Origin: CALKJP01 sp046299555
Lineage (GTDB): Bacteria > Bacteroidota > Bacteroidia > JACCXN01
Length of the DNA stretch: 64,000 nucleotides
NCBI GenBank assembly: GCA_046299555.1
Contig: JBKBHS010000004.1
Location: 124,001 to 188,000 of the forward strand
Direction: 5' to 3'
Below are positions 7,084 through 16,800 of the stretch, piece by piece. Numbering within the stretch: the stretch's first letter is position 1; every line of letters begins with the position of its first letter. A program made the position numbers and the translations under genes. A model generated the notes under the pieces. That model was not told the origin of the DNA. It was given only the letters and a program-made list of their open reading frames with translations, and made no database searches.

Positions 7084-7635
7084 ATGAGCGATAATACAAA
7101 AAAATGGTATGTTATTAGAGCTATCAGCGGCCAAGAAAAAAAGGTAAAGCAATATATCGAAACCGAAATAAGCCGTTTGAAGATGGGAGACTACGTTTCT
7201 CAAGTACTTATACCTACAGAAAAAATATACCAGATTAGAAACGGAAAAAAAGTTAGTAAAGAGAGAAGTTATTTCCCTGGTTATGTTTTAATCGAAGCAA
7301 ATCTTGTTGGAGAAGTACCCCACATATTAAAAAATATACCGGGAGTAATTGGATTTTTAGGGGCAAAAGGCAATGAAATTCCCGACCCGCTAAGACCTTC
7401 TGAAGTTAATAGAATACTTGGTACAGTTGATGAATTAGCTGAAAGTACCGAAGAACTTAATATACCTTTTATTGTTGGTGAAACAGTAAAAGTAATTGAT
7501 GGCCCATTTAACAGCTTTAGTGGTGTTATTGAAGAAGTTAACGAAGAAAAGAAAAAGCTGAAAGTAATGGTTAAAATTTTTGGACGTAAAACTCCGCTTG
7601 AATTAAGCTTCCTTCAAGTAGAGAAAGAGTCATAA
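7084..7635 (+). CDS. nusG: Transcription termination/antitermination factor NusG
   Basis: A 183-residue NusG with an N-terminal NGN domain (KWYVIRAISGQEKKVKQYIE, then YFPGYVLIEA) that binds RNA polymerase over the cleft, and a C-terminal KOW domain near residues 130-183 (GETVKVIDGPFNSFSGVIEE) that binds S10 or Rho. Length is typical. It lies between secE and rplK. Confidence 0.98.
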   Translation: MSDNTKKWYVIRAISGQEKKVKQYIETEISRLKMGDYVSQVLIPTEKIYQIRNGKKVSKERSYFPGYVLIEANLVGEVPHILKNIPGVIGFLGAKGNEIPDPLRPSEVNRILGTVDELAESTEELNIPFIVGETVKVIDGPFNSFSGVIEEVNEEKKKLKVMVKIFGRKTPLELSFLQVEKES

Positions 7636-7661
7636 TATATAACGATTAAAGTAAAATAAAA

Positions 7662-8105
7662 ATGGCAAAAGAAATTAGTGGATTTATTAAATTACAAGTA
7701 AAAGGAGGAGCTGCAAACCCTGCACCACCAATTGGACCGGCTTTAGGTTCAAAAGGGGTTAATATTATGGAGTTTTGTAAGCAATTTAACGCCAGAACTC
7801 AAGATAAAGCAGGAAAAGTGCTTCCTGTGGTTATTACGGTATATTCAGATAAATCGTTTGATTTTATCATCAAACAACCACCGGTAGCTGTATCAATAAA
7901 AGAGGCTGCAAAAATTCAAACCGGTTCGGCAGAATCAAATCGTAAAAAAGTTGGTTCAATATCTTGGGATCAAGTTAGAAAAATTGCTGAAGAAAAAATG
8001 CAAGATATGAATTGCTTTACCATTGAATCTGCCATGAGTATGGTAGCCGGTACAGCGAGAAGTATGGGAGTAACTATAACCGGAGAATCTCCACTTAAAA
8101 AATAA
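7662..8105 (+). CDS. rplK: 50S ribosomal protein uL11
   Basis: A 147-residue L11 with the N-terminal PAPPIGPALGSKGVNIMEFCK signature region binding the GTPase centre and the C-terminal rRNA-binding domain ending in ARSMGVTITG. L11 forms the base of the L7/L12 stalk and the contact for stringent factor. First ribosomal gene of the rplK-rplA-rplJ-rplL-rpoB-rpoC series. Confidence 0.98.
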   Translation: MAKEISGFIKLQVKGGAANPAPPIGPALGSKGVNIMEFCKQFNARTQDKAGKVLPVVITVYSDKSFDFIIKQPPVAVSIKEAAKIQTGSAESNRKKVGSISWDQVRKIAEEKMQDMNCFTIESAMSMVAGTARSMGVTITGESPLKK

Positions 8106-8119
8106 ATTAACCAGATGGA

Positions 8120-8142
8120 GTTTCAGATATTTATGCTGAAAC
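8120..8142 (+). promoter_or_regulatory. Hairpin in the rplK-rplA gap
   Basis: GTTTCAG (8120-8126) pairs with CTGAAAC (8136-8142) around 9 bases, 26 bases before the rplA start. In other bacteria L1 represses the L11-L1 operon by binding a hairpin in the mRNA; this is a candidate for such a site by position only, as I could not match it to the L1 rRNA site. Confidence 0.35.
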
Positions 8143-8167
8143 GTTTGTACATCACAAATTTATAATT

Positions 8168-8863
8168 ATGGCTAAATTAACTAAAAAGAGAAAACTGGCT
8201 TTATCTAAATACGATGCTGAAAAAGCATACGATTTAGCTACTGCCGCAAAAGTGGTTAAAGATATTACCACTACTAAGTTTGATGCCTCTGTTGATGTTG
8301 CTATACGTTTAGGAGTAGATCCTCGTAAAGCAAATCAAATGGTTAGAGGTATTGTTACATTACCTCACGGAACCGGAAAAACGGTTCGTGTATTAGTGCT
8401 TTGTACTCCCGATAAGGAAGAAGAAGCTAAAAAAGCAGGTGCAGATTATGTTGGCTTAGACGAGTATGTAGAAAAAATTAAAAATGGATGGACTGATGTA
8501 GATGTAATAATCTGTACACCAAATGTTATGGGTAAAGTTGGTGCCTTAGGTAAAGTTTTAGGACCACGTGGTCTTATGCCTAATCCTAAAACAGGTACCG
8601 TTACATTAGAAGTAGGAAAAGCGGTAAGTGAAGTTAAAGCCGGAAAAATAGATTTTAAAGTAGATAAGACAGGGATTATTCATGCTTCCATCGGTAAAGT
8701 TTCTTTCGATGCACAGAAATTAGCCGAGAATGCCCAAGAGCTTATCTCAACCGTTATTAAGTTAAAGCCATCTTCGGCCAAGGGTACTTATATTAAGAGT
8801 ATATCTTTATCAAGTACCATGAGTCCAGGTGTAAATATTGATACAAAAACGGTATTAAATTAA
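8168..8863 (+). CDS. rplA: 50S ribosomal protein uL1
   Basis: A 231-residue L1, the protein of the mobile E-site stalk. Family features include the N-terminal KYDAEKAYDLATAAKVVK helix, the central GPRGLMPNPKTGTVT signature (about residues 137-151) and the closing KSISLSSTMSPGVNID. Follows rplK with a 62-base gap holding a hairpin. Confidence 0.98.
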   Translation: MAKLTKKRKLALSKYDAEKAYDLATAAKVVKDITTTKFDASVDVAIRLGVDPRKANQMVRGIVTLPHGTGKTVRVLVLCTPDKEEEAKKAGADYVGLDEYVEKIKNGWTDVDVIICTPNVMGKVGALGKVLGPRGLMPNPKTGTVTLEVGKAVSEVKAGKIDFKVDKTGIIHASIGKVSFDAQKLAENAQELISTVIKLKPSSAKGTYIKSISLSSTMSPGVNIDTKTVLN

Positions 8864-8895
8864 TCACTCAAATTAGAATTTAGAAACTCATAACA

Positions 8896-9417
8896 ATGAA
8901 TAAAGCAGAAAAAAACCAGATGATAGATGTTTTGGTTGAAGAAATCAACCAAAATCCAAATTTCTATCTTACGGATATTTCGAACTTAACCGTACAAAAA
9001 ACAAACGAGTTGCGTGGGTTATGTTTTAAAAAGGGAATAAGATTGAAGGTGGTAAAAAATACCCTGCTTAAAAAAGCGTTAGAAAAAACAGGTCGCGACT
9101 ATTCTGAATTATTTCCAGTATTAGCAGGATCTACTTCCATAATGTTTGCTGAAGCAGGAAATGTACCGGCCAAACTTATTCAAGAATTCCGTAAATCAAA
9201 TGATAAGCCTATATTAAAAGCTGCATATGTTGAAGAATGCATTTATATAGGAGACAATCAATTAAATACACTAGTAAGCATTAAATCTAAAAATGAGCTT
9301 ATTGGTGATATCATCGGGTTATTACAATCTCCTGCCAAAAATGTTATTAGCGCTCTTCAATCGGGCGGTAATAAGCTTTCAGGAATTGTTAAAACACTTT
9401 CTGAGCGACCCGAATAA
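8896..9417 (+). CDS. rplJ: 50S ribosomal protein uL10
   Basis: A 173-residue L10 that anchors L7/L12 dimers to the ribosome. The N-terminal domain contains the LRGLCFKKGIRLKVVKNTLLKKAL segment that binds rRNA, and the C-terminal helix that carries L12 dimers spans about residues 135-173. It lies 32 bases after rplA and 73 before rplL. Confidence 0.97.
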   Translation: MNKAEKNQMIDVLVEEINQNPNFYLTDISNLTVQKTNELRGLCFKKGIRLKVVKNTLLKKALEKTGRDYSELFPVLAGSTSIMFAEAGNVPAKLIQEFRKSNDKPILKAAYVEECIYIGDNQLNTLVSIKSKNELIGDIIGLLQSPAKNVISALQSGGNKLSGIVKTLSERPE

Positions 9418-9490
9418 TTATATTAAGTACGCACTTAGCTTCCAAATAAATTAAACAAGTAAATTACAAACAATTAAAACAATAAACAAA

Positions 9491-9874
9491 ATGGCAGATT
9501 TAAAAGCTTTCGCAGAACAGTTAGTTAACTTATCAGTTAAAGAAGTTAATGAACTAGCTAAGATTTTGAAAGATGAATATGGTATTGAACCTGCTGCTGC
9601 TGCAGTTGCAGTTGCTGCTCCGGGTGCAGGCGCTCCTGGTGCTGGTGCAGCTGCTGAAGCTAAAACATCTTTCGATGTAATTTTGAAAAATGGTGGTGCT
9701 AACAAATTAGCAGTAGTTAAATTAGTAAAAGACTTAACAGGTCTTGGATTAAAAGAAGCTAAAGATTTAGTTGACGGTGCTCCAAAACCATTAAAAGAAG
9801 GTGTTACTAAAGACGAAGCAGATGCTTTAGTTAAACAACTTACTGAAGCCGGAGCCGAAGTTGAGGTTAAATAA
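9491..9874 (+). CDS. rplL: 50S ribosomal protein bL12 (L7/L12)
   Basis: A 127-residue stalk protein. It has the N-terminal dimerisation helices (residues 1-32), an Ala/Gly/Pro-rich hinge (about 33-56, coded by GC-rich repeats) and the C-terminal factor-binding domain with KLAVVKLVKDLTGLGLKEAK. It recruits translational GTPases. Expressed in several copies per ribosome, it is followed by a hairpin before rpoB. Confidence 0.98.
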   Translation: MADLKAFAEQLVNLSVKEVNELAKILKDEYGIEPAAAAVAVAAPGAGAPGAGAAAEAKTSFDVILKNGGANKLAVVKLVKDLTGLGLKEAKDLVDGAPKPLKEGVTKDEADALVKQLTEAGAEVEVK

Positions 9875-9901
9875 TCTCACTTCTAAAAAGCATATTACGG
9901 T

Positions 9902-9932
9902 TTAGGTCGGTGCTATTATTGCACAGACCTAA
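9902..9932 (+). promoter_or_regulatory. Hairpin in the rplL-rpoB gap, candidate attenuator
   Basis: TTAGGTC-G-GTGC (9902-9913) pairs with GCAC-A-GACCTAA (9921-9932), 11 base pairs with one internal mismatch and a 7-base loop. There is no U-run. In E. coli an imperfect terminator at this same gap lowers rpoBC expression relative to the ribosomal genes; the same role is inferred here. A possible -7 box TACTTTTG at 9950-9957 follows, but has no convincing -33 partner. Confidence 0.5.
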
Positions 9933-10006
9933 GCCTTTATGTGTTTATATACTTTTGAAATAGAACTAGAATTTAGTTTAGTTTTAATCCTAAAAAAATA
10001 AAAGTC

Positions 10007-13000
10007 TTGGAACAAATAAAGAAAAACCAAAGGATCAGTTTTGCATCCACCAAAAATCAGTTAGAATATCCTGATTTTTTGGACATACAAATACAGTCGT
10101 TTAAAGACTTCTTCCAATTAGATACAACCCCAGAAGATAGAGCAAACGAAGGATTATACAAAGTATTCGCTGAAAACTTCCCAATCAGCGATGCTCGCAA
10201 TAACTTCGTTTTAGAATTCTTAGATTATTTTATTGATCCTCCAAAATACAGCATTGAAGAATGTATAGAAAGAGGTTTAACTTACAGTGTTCCATTAAAA
10301 GCTAAATTAAAGCTTTATTGTACCGATCCTGAACATGAAGATTTCGAAACCATTATTCAGGATGTATATTTGGGAACCATACCTTACATGACTCCCAAAG
10401 GCACATTTGTAATAAATGGTGCCGAAAGAGTAGTGGTATCTCAATTACACCGTTCACCGGGTGTATTTTTTGGTCAATCGTGGCATGCCAACGGAACTAA
10501 GCTGTATTCTGCGCGTGTTATTCCATTTAAAGGTTCATGGATAGAATTTGCAACAGACATCAACGCAGTAATGTATGCTTATATTGATCGTAAGAAAAAA
10601 TTGCCAGTTACTACACTTTTAAGAGCGATAGGCTTTGAAAGTGATAAAGATATATTAGAAATTTTTAACCTAGCAGAAGAAGTTAAAGTTTCTAAAGCAG
10701 CCCTTAAAAAGTTAGTTGGTAGAAAACTTGCCGCACGTGTTCTTAAAACATGGATTGAAGATTTTGTGGATGAAGATACCGGAGAAGTAGTTTCTATCGA
10801 ACGTAACGAAGTAATTATTGATCGTGAAACGGTATTACAAGAAGAACATATTGATCTTATTATAGATTCAAATGTAAAATCCATCATTATTCATAGAGAA
10901 GATGTAAATACCGCTGATTATGCAATTATTTACAACACTTTACAAAAAGATACATCTAACTCTGAAAAAGAAGCGGTTGAATACATCTATCGTTTATTAC
11001 GAAACGCAGAACCACCTGACGAAGAAACAGCTCGTGGTATCATTGAAAAATTATTCTTCTCTGATAAACGTTACGATTTAGGTGAAGTAGGTCGTTATCG
11101 TATCAATAAAAAGTTAAAACTGGATGTTCCTGAAGATGTTAAAGTTTTAACCAAAGAAGATATCATCTCCATAATTAAATATTTAATTGAGTTAGTAAAC
11201 TCAAAAACCGATGTAGATGATATTGATCACTTAAGTAACAGACGTGTTAGAACCGTTGGAGAACAATTATATGCACAATTTGGAGTTGGTTTAGCACGTA
11301 TGGCGCGTACCATTCGTGAAAGAATGAATGTAAGAGATAACGAAGTATTTACTCCTGCCGATTTAATAAATGCTAAAACTTTATCATCAGTTATAAATTC
11401 TTTCTTTGGAACCAATCAATTATCTCAGTTTATGGATCAAACCAATCCATTATCTGAGATTACTCATAAAAGACGTTTATCTGCATTAGGACCCGGTGGT
11501 TTATCAAGAGAGCGTGCTGGTTTCGAAGTACGTGACGTTCACTATACTCACTATGGTCGTTTATGTACCATCGAAACGCCTGAAGGTCCTAACATTGGTT
11601 TGATTTCATCGCTTTGTGTTTATGCAAAAGTCAATAAATTAGGATTTATCGAAACACCTTATCGTACAGTAACAAACGGTAAGGTCGATTTAGATAAGCC
11701 GGTTGTATATTTAACAGCTGAAGAAGAAGACGGAAAGATAATTGCTCAGGCAAATGCTCCAATAAACGAAAAAGGAGAGTTTGAAAGCAATAAAATAAAG
11801 GCACGTTTCGAAGGTGATTTCCCAATTGCTGAACCGGAAAAAGTACAGTTAATTGACGTAGCTCCAAATCAAATTGCTTCAATTGCTGCTTCATTAATTC
11901 CATTCTTAGAACACGATGATGCTAACCGTGCATTAATGGGTTCTAACATGCAACGTCAAGCCGTTCCATTACTTAAACCTCAAGCTCCAATAGTAGGTAC
12001 CGGTTTAGAAGCAGCTGTAGCCCGCGATTCTCGCGTTTTAGTAACTGCAGAAGGCGATGGAGTTGTAGAATATGTTGATGCAAACGAAATTGTTATTAAA
12101 TATAACAGAACAGATAAAGAAAGATTAGTAAGTTTTGAAGATGATACTAAAACTTACAAGTTAACAAAATTCCGCAAAACCAATCAAAGTACTTGTATTA
12201 ATTTACGTCCAATTGTTAAGAAGGGCGATAAAGTTAAAGCAGGACAAATCCTATGCGAAGGATATGCAACCGAAAATGGTGAATTAGCATTAGGACGTAA
12301 CTTAAAAGTTGCATTCATGCCTTGGAAAGGGTATAACTTTGAGGATGCTATTGTAATTTCTGAGCGTGTAGTTCGCGAAGATTGGTTTACTTCTATCCAT
12401 ATTGATGAGTATGTTTTAGAGGTTCGTGATACTAAATTAGGTTTAGAAGAATTAACACCGGATATTCCAAACGTAAGCGAAGAGGCAACTAAAGATTTAG
12501 ACCAAAATGGTTTAATTCGAATTGGAGCCGAAGTAAAAGAAGGAGATATTTTAATTGGTAAGATTACTCCTAAAGGAGAGTCAGACCCAACTCCTGAGGA
12601 AAAATTACTTAGAGCCATATTTGGCGATAAAGCCGGTGATGTTAAAGATGCTTCATTAAAGGTTCCACCATCAGTAAGTGGTGTAGTTATTGATAAAAAA
12701 TTATTCTCTCGCGTTATAAAAGATAAAAAAGCTAAAGTGGATGAAAAGGCACTTTTAGCTAAAATTGACGAAGAGTTTAATGAAGCTTATGCCGAACTTA
12801 AAAATGTATTAGTTGATAAATTATTCACTTTGGTTAATGGTAAAACTTCACAAGGTGTTACCAATAACTTTAAAGATGTGGTAATTGCCAAAGGCGCTAA
12901 GTTTACTGTTAAAGCATTACAAGGTTTAGATTACTTAAACATCAATCCAAATAAATGGACAACTGACGAAGAAACCAATGCTTTAATCAAAACCTTACTA

Positions 13001-13816
13001 CACAACTTCCATATTAAATACAATGATTTATTAGGGGTATTTAAGCGTAAGAAATTTGCATTAACAGTGGGAGACGAATTACCAACCGGAATAGTTCAAC
13101 TTGCAAAAGTTTATATTGCCAAAAAACGTAAATTAAAAGTAGGTGATAAGATGGCCGGTCGCCACGGAAACAAAGGTATTGTAGCCAAAATAGTACGTGA
13201 CGAAGATATGCCATTCTTAGAAGATGGAACTCCGGTAGATATCGTATTAAATCCATTAGGAGTACCATCGCGAATGAACCTTGGTCAGATTTACGAAACC
13301 ATATTAGGATGGGCAGGACAAAAATTAGGCGTAAAATTCAGTACACCTATTTTTGATGGAGCAAGTTTAGATGATATAAACGAATACACCAAAAAAGCCG
13401 GAATACCTGAGTATGGAAAAACATATTTATACGATGGCGGTACCGGTGAAAGATTCCATCAACCGGCAACTGTTGGTGTAATCTATATGCTGAAATTAGG
13501 ACACATGGTGGATGATAAAATGCATGCTCGTTCAATTGGACCATATTCACTTATTACACAACAACCATTGGGTGGTAAAGCCCAATTCGGTGGTCAGCGT
13601 TTAGGTGAAATGGAAGTTTGGGCTTTAGAAGCTTATGGTGCTGCAAATATTCTTCAAGAAATGCTAACCATAAAATCCGATGATGTAGTTGGTAGAGCTA
13701 AAGCCTACGAAGCAATTGTAAAAGGCGAAAATATGCCTACACCGGGCATTCCTGAATCTTTCAACGTATTATTACACGAATTAAGAGGATTGTGCTTAGA
13801 TATTAAGCTTGATTAA
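10007..13816 (+). CDS. rpoB: RNA polymerase beta subunit
   Basis: The 1269-residue catalytic beta subunit. The rifampicin-binding region (SQFMDQTNPLSEITHKRR) is wild type at the usual resistance positions Asp, His and Ser/Leu. Other landmarks are GRLCTIETPEGPNIGLI, the ATENGELALGRNLKVAFM segment, KVGDKMAGRHGNKG and the C-terminal GGKAQFGGQRLGEMEVWALEA. The frame begins with TTG (coding for EQIKKNQRISF at the N-terminus), with no in-frame ATG that would keep the conserved start, so a TTG start is the best reading. It follows rplL by 132 bases containing a hairpin and precedes rpoC. Confidence 0.98.
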   Translation: MEQIKKNQRISFASTKNQLEYPDFLDIQIQSFKDFFQLDTTPEDRANEGLYKVFAENFPISDARNNFVLEFLDYFIDPPKYSIEECIERGLTYSVPLKAKLKLYCTDPEHEDFETIIQDVYLGTIPYMTPKGTFVINGAERVVVSQLHRSPGVFFGQSWHANGTKLYSARVIPFKGSWIEFATDINAVMYAYIDRKKKLPVTTLLRAIGFESDKDILEIFNLAEEVKVSKAALKKLVGRKLAARVLKTWIEDFVDEDTGEVVSIERNEVIIDRETVLQEEHIDLIIDSNVKSIIIHREDVNTADYAIIYNTLQKDTSNSEKEAVEYIYRLLRNAEPPDEETARGIIEKLFFSDKRYDLGEVGRYRINKKLKLDVPEDVKVLTKEDIISIIKYLIELVNSKTDVDDIDHLSNRRVRTVGEQLYAQFGVGLARMARTIRERMNVRDNEVFTPADLINAKTLSSVINSFFGTNQLSQFMDQTNPLSEITHKRRLSALGPGGLSRERAGFEVRDVHYTHYGRLCTIETPEGPNIGLISSLCVYAKVNKLGFIETPYRTVTNGKVDLDKPVVYLTAEEEDGKIIAQANAPINEKGEFESNKIKARFEGDFPIAEPEKVQLIDVAPNQIASIAASLIPFLEHDDANRALMGSNMQRQAVPLLKPQAPIVGTGLEAAVARDSRVLVTAEGDGVVEYVDANEIVIKYNRTDKERLVSFEDDTKTYKLTKFRKTNQSTCINLRPIVKKGDKVKAGQILCEGYATENGELALGRNLKVAFMPWKGYNFEDAIVISERVVREDWFTSIHIDEYVLEVRDTKLGLEELTPDIPNVSEEATKDLDQNGLIRIGAEVKEGDILIGKITPKGESDPTPEEKLLRAIFGDKAGDVKDASLKVPPSVSGVVIDKKLFSRVIKDKKAKVDEKALLAKIDEEFNEAYAELKNVLVDKLFTLVNGKTSQGVTNNFKDVVIAKGAKFTVKALQGLDYLNINPNKWTTDEETNALIKTLLHNFHIKYNDLLGVFKRKKFALTVGDELPTGIVQLAKVYIAKKRKLKVGDKMAGRHGNKGIVAKIVRDEDMPFLEDGTPVDIVLNPLGVPSRMNLGQIYETILGWAGQKLGVKFSTPIFDGASLDDINEYTKKAGIPEYGKTYLYDGGTGERFHQPATVGVIYMLKLGHMVDDKMHARSIGPYSLITQQPLGGKAQFGGQRLGEMEVWALEAYGAANILQEMLTIKSDDVVGRAKAYEAIVKGENMPTPGIPESFNVLLHELRGLCLDIKLD

Positions 13817-13827
13817 TACTAAAGTTT

Positions 13828-13852
13828 GCCGTTGCTACCAAGTAGCAACGGC
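13828..13852 (+). promoter_or_regulatory. Perfect hairpin between rpoB and rpoC
   Basis: GCCGTTGCTA (13828-13837) and TAGCAACGGC (13843-13852) form a perfect 10-bp stem with a 5-base loop; AGTTT and AAACT outside can extend it across a 3-base bulge. No U-run follows, so it is probably not a terminator; it could be an RNase processing site or protect the 3' end of rpoB mRNA. Confidence 0.55.
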
Positions 13853-13890
13853 ATTAAACTTTTAATTACTAAAAATTATAATTAACCTAT

Positions 13891-16800
13891 ATGGCTCTTA
13901 AAAGAGATAATAAGCTAAAAAGCAATTTCAGCAAGCTTACTATTAGCCTTGCTTCTCCCGAAACAATCTTAGAACGTTCTTTCGGTGAGGTGTTAAAACC
14001 GGAAACTATCAATTACAGAACTTATAAGCCTGAAAGAGATGGTTTATTTTGCGAGCGAATATTTGGTCCTGTAAAAGATTACGAATGTCATTGCGGTAAA
14101 TATAAACGTATTCGATATAAAGGAATAGTGTGCGACCGATGTGGAGTTGAAGTTACCGAGAAAAAAGTTCGTAGAGAGCGCATGGGGCATATTCAATTAG
14201 TAGTTCCCGTTGCTCATATTTGGTATTTTCGCTCATTGCCAAATAAAATTGGCTACCTATTAGGATTACCATCCAAAAAATTAGATGCCATTATTTATTA
14301 CGAACGTTATGTTGTAATTCAAGCCGGTGTTGCTGTTAAACCTGACGGCTCTCCTCTTGAATACATGGACTTTTTAACCGAAGAAGAATATCTAAACATT
14401 TTAGATAATCTACCCAAAGAAAATCAATATTTAGACGACTCAGACCCTAATAAATTTATTGCTAAAATGGGGGCAGAAGCATTACACATGCTTTTAAGTC
14501 GTTTAGATTTAGACGCACTTTCATTCGATTTACGTCATAAAGCCAACACCGAAACTTCACAACAGCGTAAACAAGAAGCTTTAAAACGCTTGCAAGTAGT
14601 TGAAGCTTTTCGTGAAGCAAACAAACATGTTGAAAATCGTCCGGAGTGGATGGTTGTAAAAGTAGTACCGGTAATTCCACCCGAATTACGTCCTTTAGTT
14701 CCATTAGATGGCGGTCGTTTTGCAACCTCTGATTTGAATGATTTATATAGACGTGTAATTATTCGTAATAATCGTTTAAAACGTTTAATCGAAATCAAAG
14801 CTCCTGAAGTAATCTTACGTAACGAAAAACGTATGTTACAAGAAGCTGTTGATTCATTGTTCGATAATTCACGTAAATCAAATGCTGTTAAAACAGAATC
14901 AAACCGAGCATTAAAATCTTTATCCGATTCATTAAAAGGTAAACAAGGTCGTTTCCGTCAAAATTTATTAGGTAAACGTGTTGATTATTCAGCTCGTTCG
15001 GTAATTGTTGTTGGTCCTGAATTAAAAATGCACGAATGCGGTTTACCAAAAAGCATGGCAGCTGAATTATTCAAACCGTTTATAATCCGTAAATTAATTG
15101 AAAGAGGAATAGTTAAAACGGTAAAATCAGCCAAGAAAATTGTTGATAGAAAAGATCCGGTAGTTTGGGATATTCTTGAAAATGTATTGAAAGGACACCC
15201 GGTATTATTGAACCGTGCCCCCACATTACACCGTTTAGGTATTCAGGCCTTCCAACCTAAGTTAATCGAAGGTAAAGCTATTCAATTACATCCATTGGTT
15301 TGTACTGCATTTAATGCCGACTTTGATGGCGACCAAATGGCAGTTCACTTACCTTTAGGAAACGCTGCGGTATTAGAAGCCCAAATTTTAATGTTAGCTT
15401 CTCATAATATTTTAAATCCGGCTAATGGTGCTCCTATTACCGTTCCATCTCAAGACATGGTTCTTGGTTTATATTACATAACCAAAGGTCGTAAATCAAC
15501 TCCGGAGCATCCTGTAAAAGGTGAAGGAATGAAGTTTTACTCTTCTGAAGAAGTAATTATAGCTTTAAACGAACAAAAAGTTGATTTACACGCACATATT
15601 AAAGTAAGAGCTACCGTTAGAGAAAACGATCAGTTGGTAACAAAATTAATAGATACCACTGTTGGTAGAGTTATTTTTAATCAGGTAGTTCCACAAGAAG
15701 TTGGTTTTATTAATGAATTATTAACCAAAAAATCATTACGCGATATTATCGGTAATATTTTAAAACATACCGGTATTGCCAGAACTTCAAAATTCTTGGA
15801 CGACATTAAAGACCTTGGATTCCAAATGGCATTCAAAGGTGGATTGTCATTCAAATTAAGCGATATTGCCACTCCGCCTGAAAAAGAAAAAATGGTTGCC
15901 GATGCTAACGCTCAAGTAGAAGAGGTGATGATGAACTATAACATGGGTCTAATTACCAACAACGAGCGTTACAACCAAATTATCGATATTTGGACACATA
16001 CCAACTCACGCTTAACTAATCGCTTGATGGAGCAATTGAAGAATGACGATCAGGGATTCAACTCCATCTACATGATGTTTGATTCCGGTGCGAGAGGTTC
16101 TAAAGAACAAATTCGTCAGTTATGTGGTATGCGTGGATTAATGGCTAAACCATCTAAAGCAGGTTCAAGTGGCGGAGATATTATCGAAAACCCAATTCTT
16201 TCAAACTTTAAAGAAGGTCTTTCAATTCTTGAATACTTTATTTCTACCCACGGTGCACGTAAAGGATTGGCCGATACAGCTCTTAAAACAGCTGATGCCG
16301 GTTACTTAACACGTAGATTAGTGGATGTAGCGCAAGATGTAATTATTAATATGGAAGATTGTGGAACATTAAGAGGAATTGTTACCACTGCGCTTAAGAA
16401 AGATGATGAAATTGTTGAAACACTTTACGATAAAATTTTAGGTAGAGTATCTGTTCACGATATTTACAACCCAACCAATAATCAACTAATTGTTAAGGCC
16501 GGTGAGGAAATTACCGAAGACATTGCTAAAATAATTGAAAATTCACCTATCGAAGAGGTAGAAATTCGTTCGGTATTAACTTGCGAAGCAAAACATGGGG
16601 TATGTGCTAAATGTTACGGCAGAAACTTAGCTACCGGAAGAATGGTGCAAATAGGAGAAAGTGTGGGAGTTATTGCAGCCCAATCAATTGGTGAACCGGG
16701 AACTCAGCTTACACTTCGTACATTCCACGTGGGTGGTACAGCTTCTAATATTGCATCAGCCTCTAAAATTGATGCTAAATACGATGGTATTATCGAATTT

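Noticed and set aside
9950..9957. Independent rpoB promoter
   Set aside because: TACTTTTG matches a -7 box, but no -33 element is at the right distance; kept only as a remark.
13828..13852. Terminator between rpoB and rpoC
   Set aside because: The stem is strong but no U-run follows and rpoC has no promoter of its own that I can see; ordinary processing is more likely.
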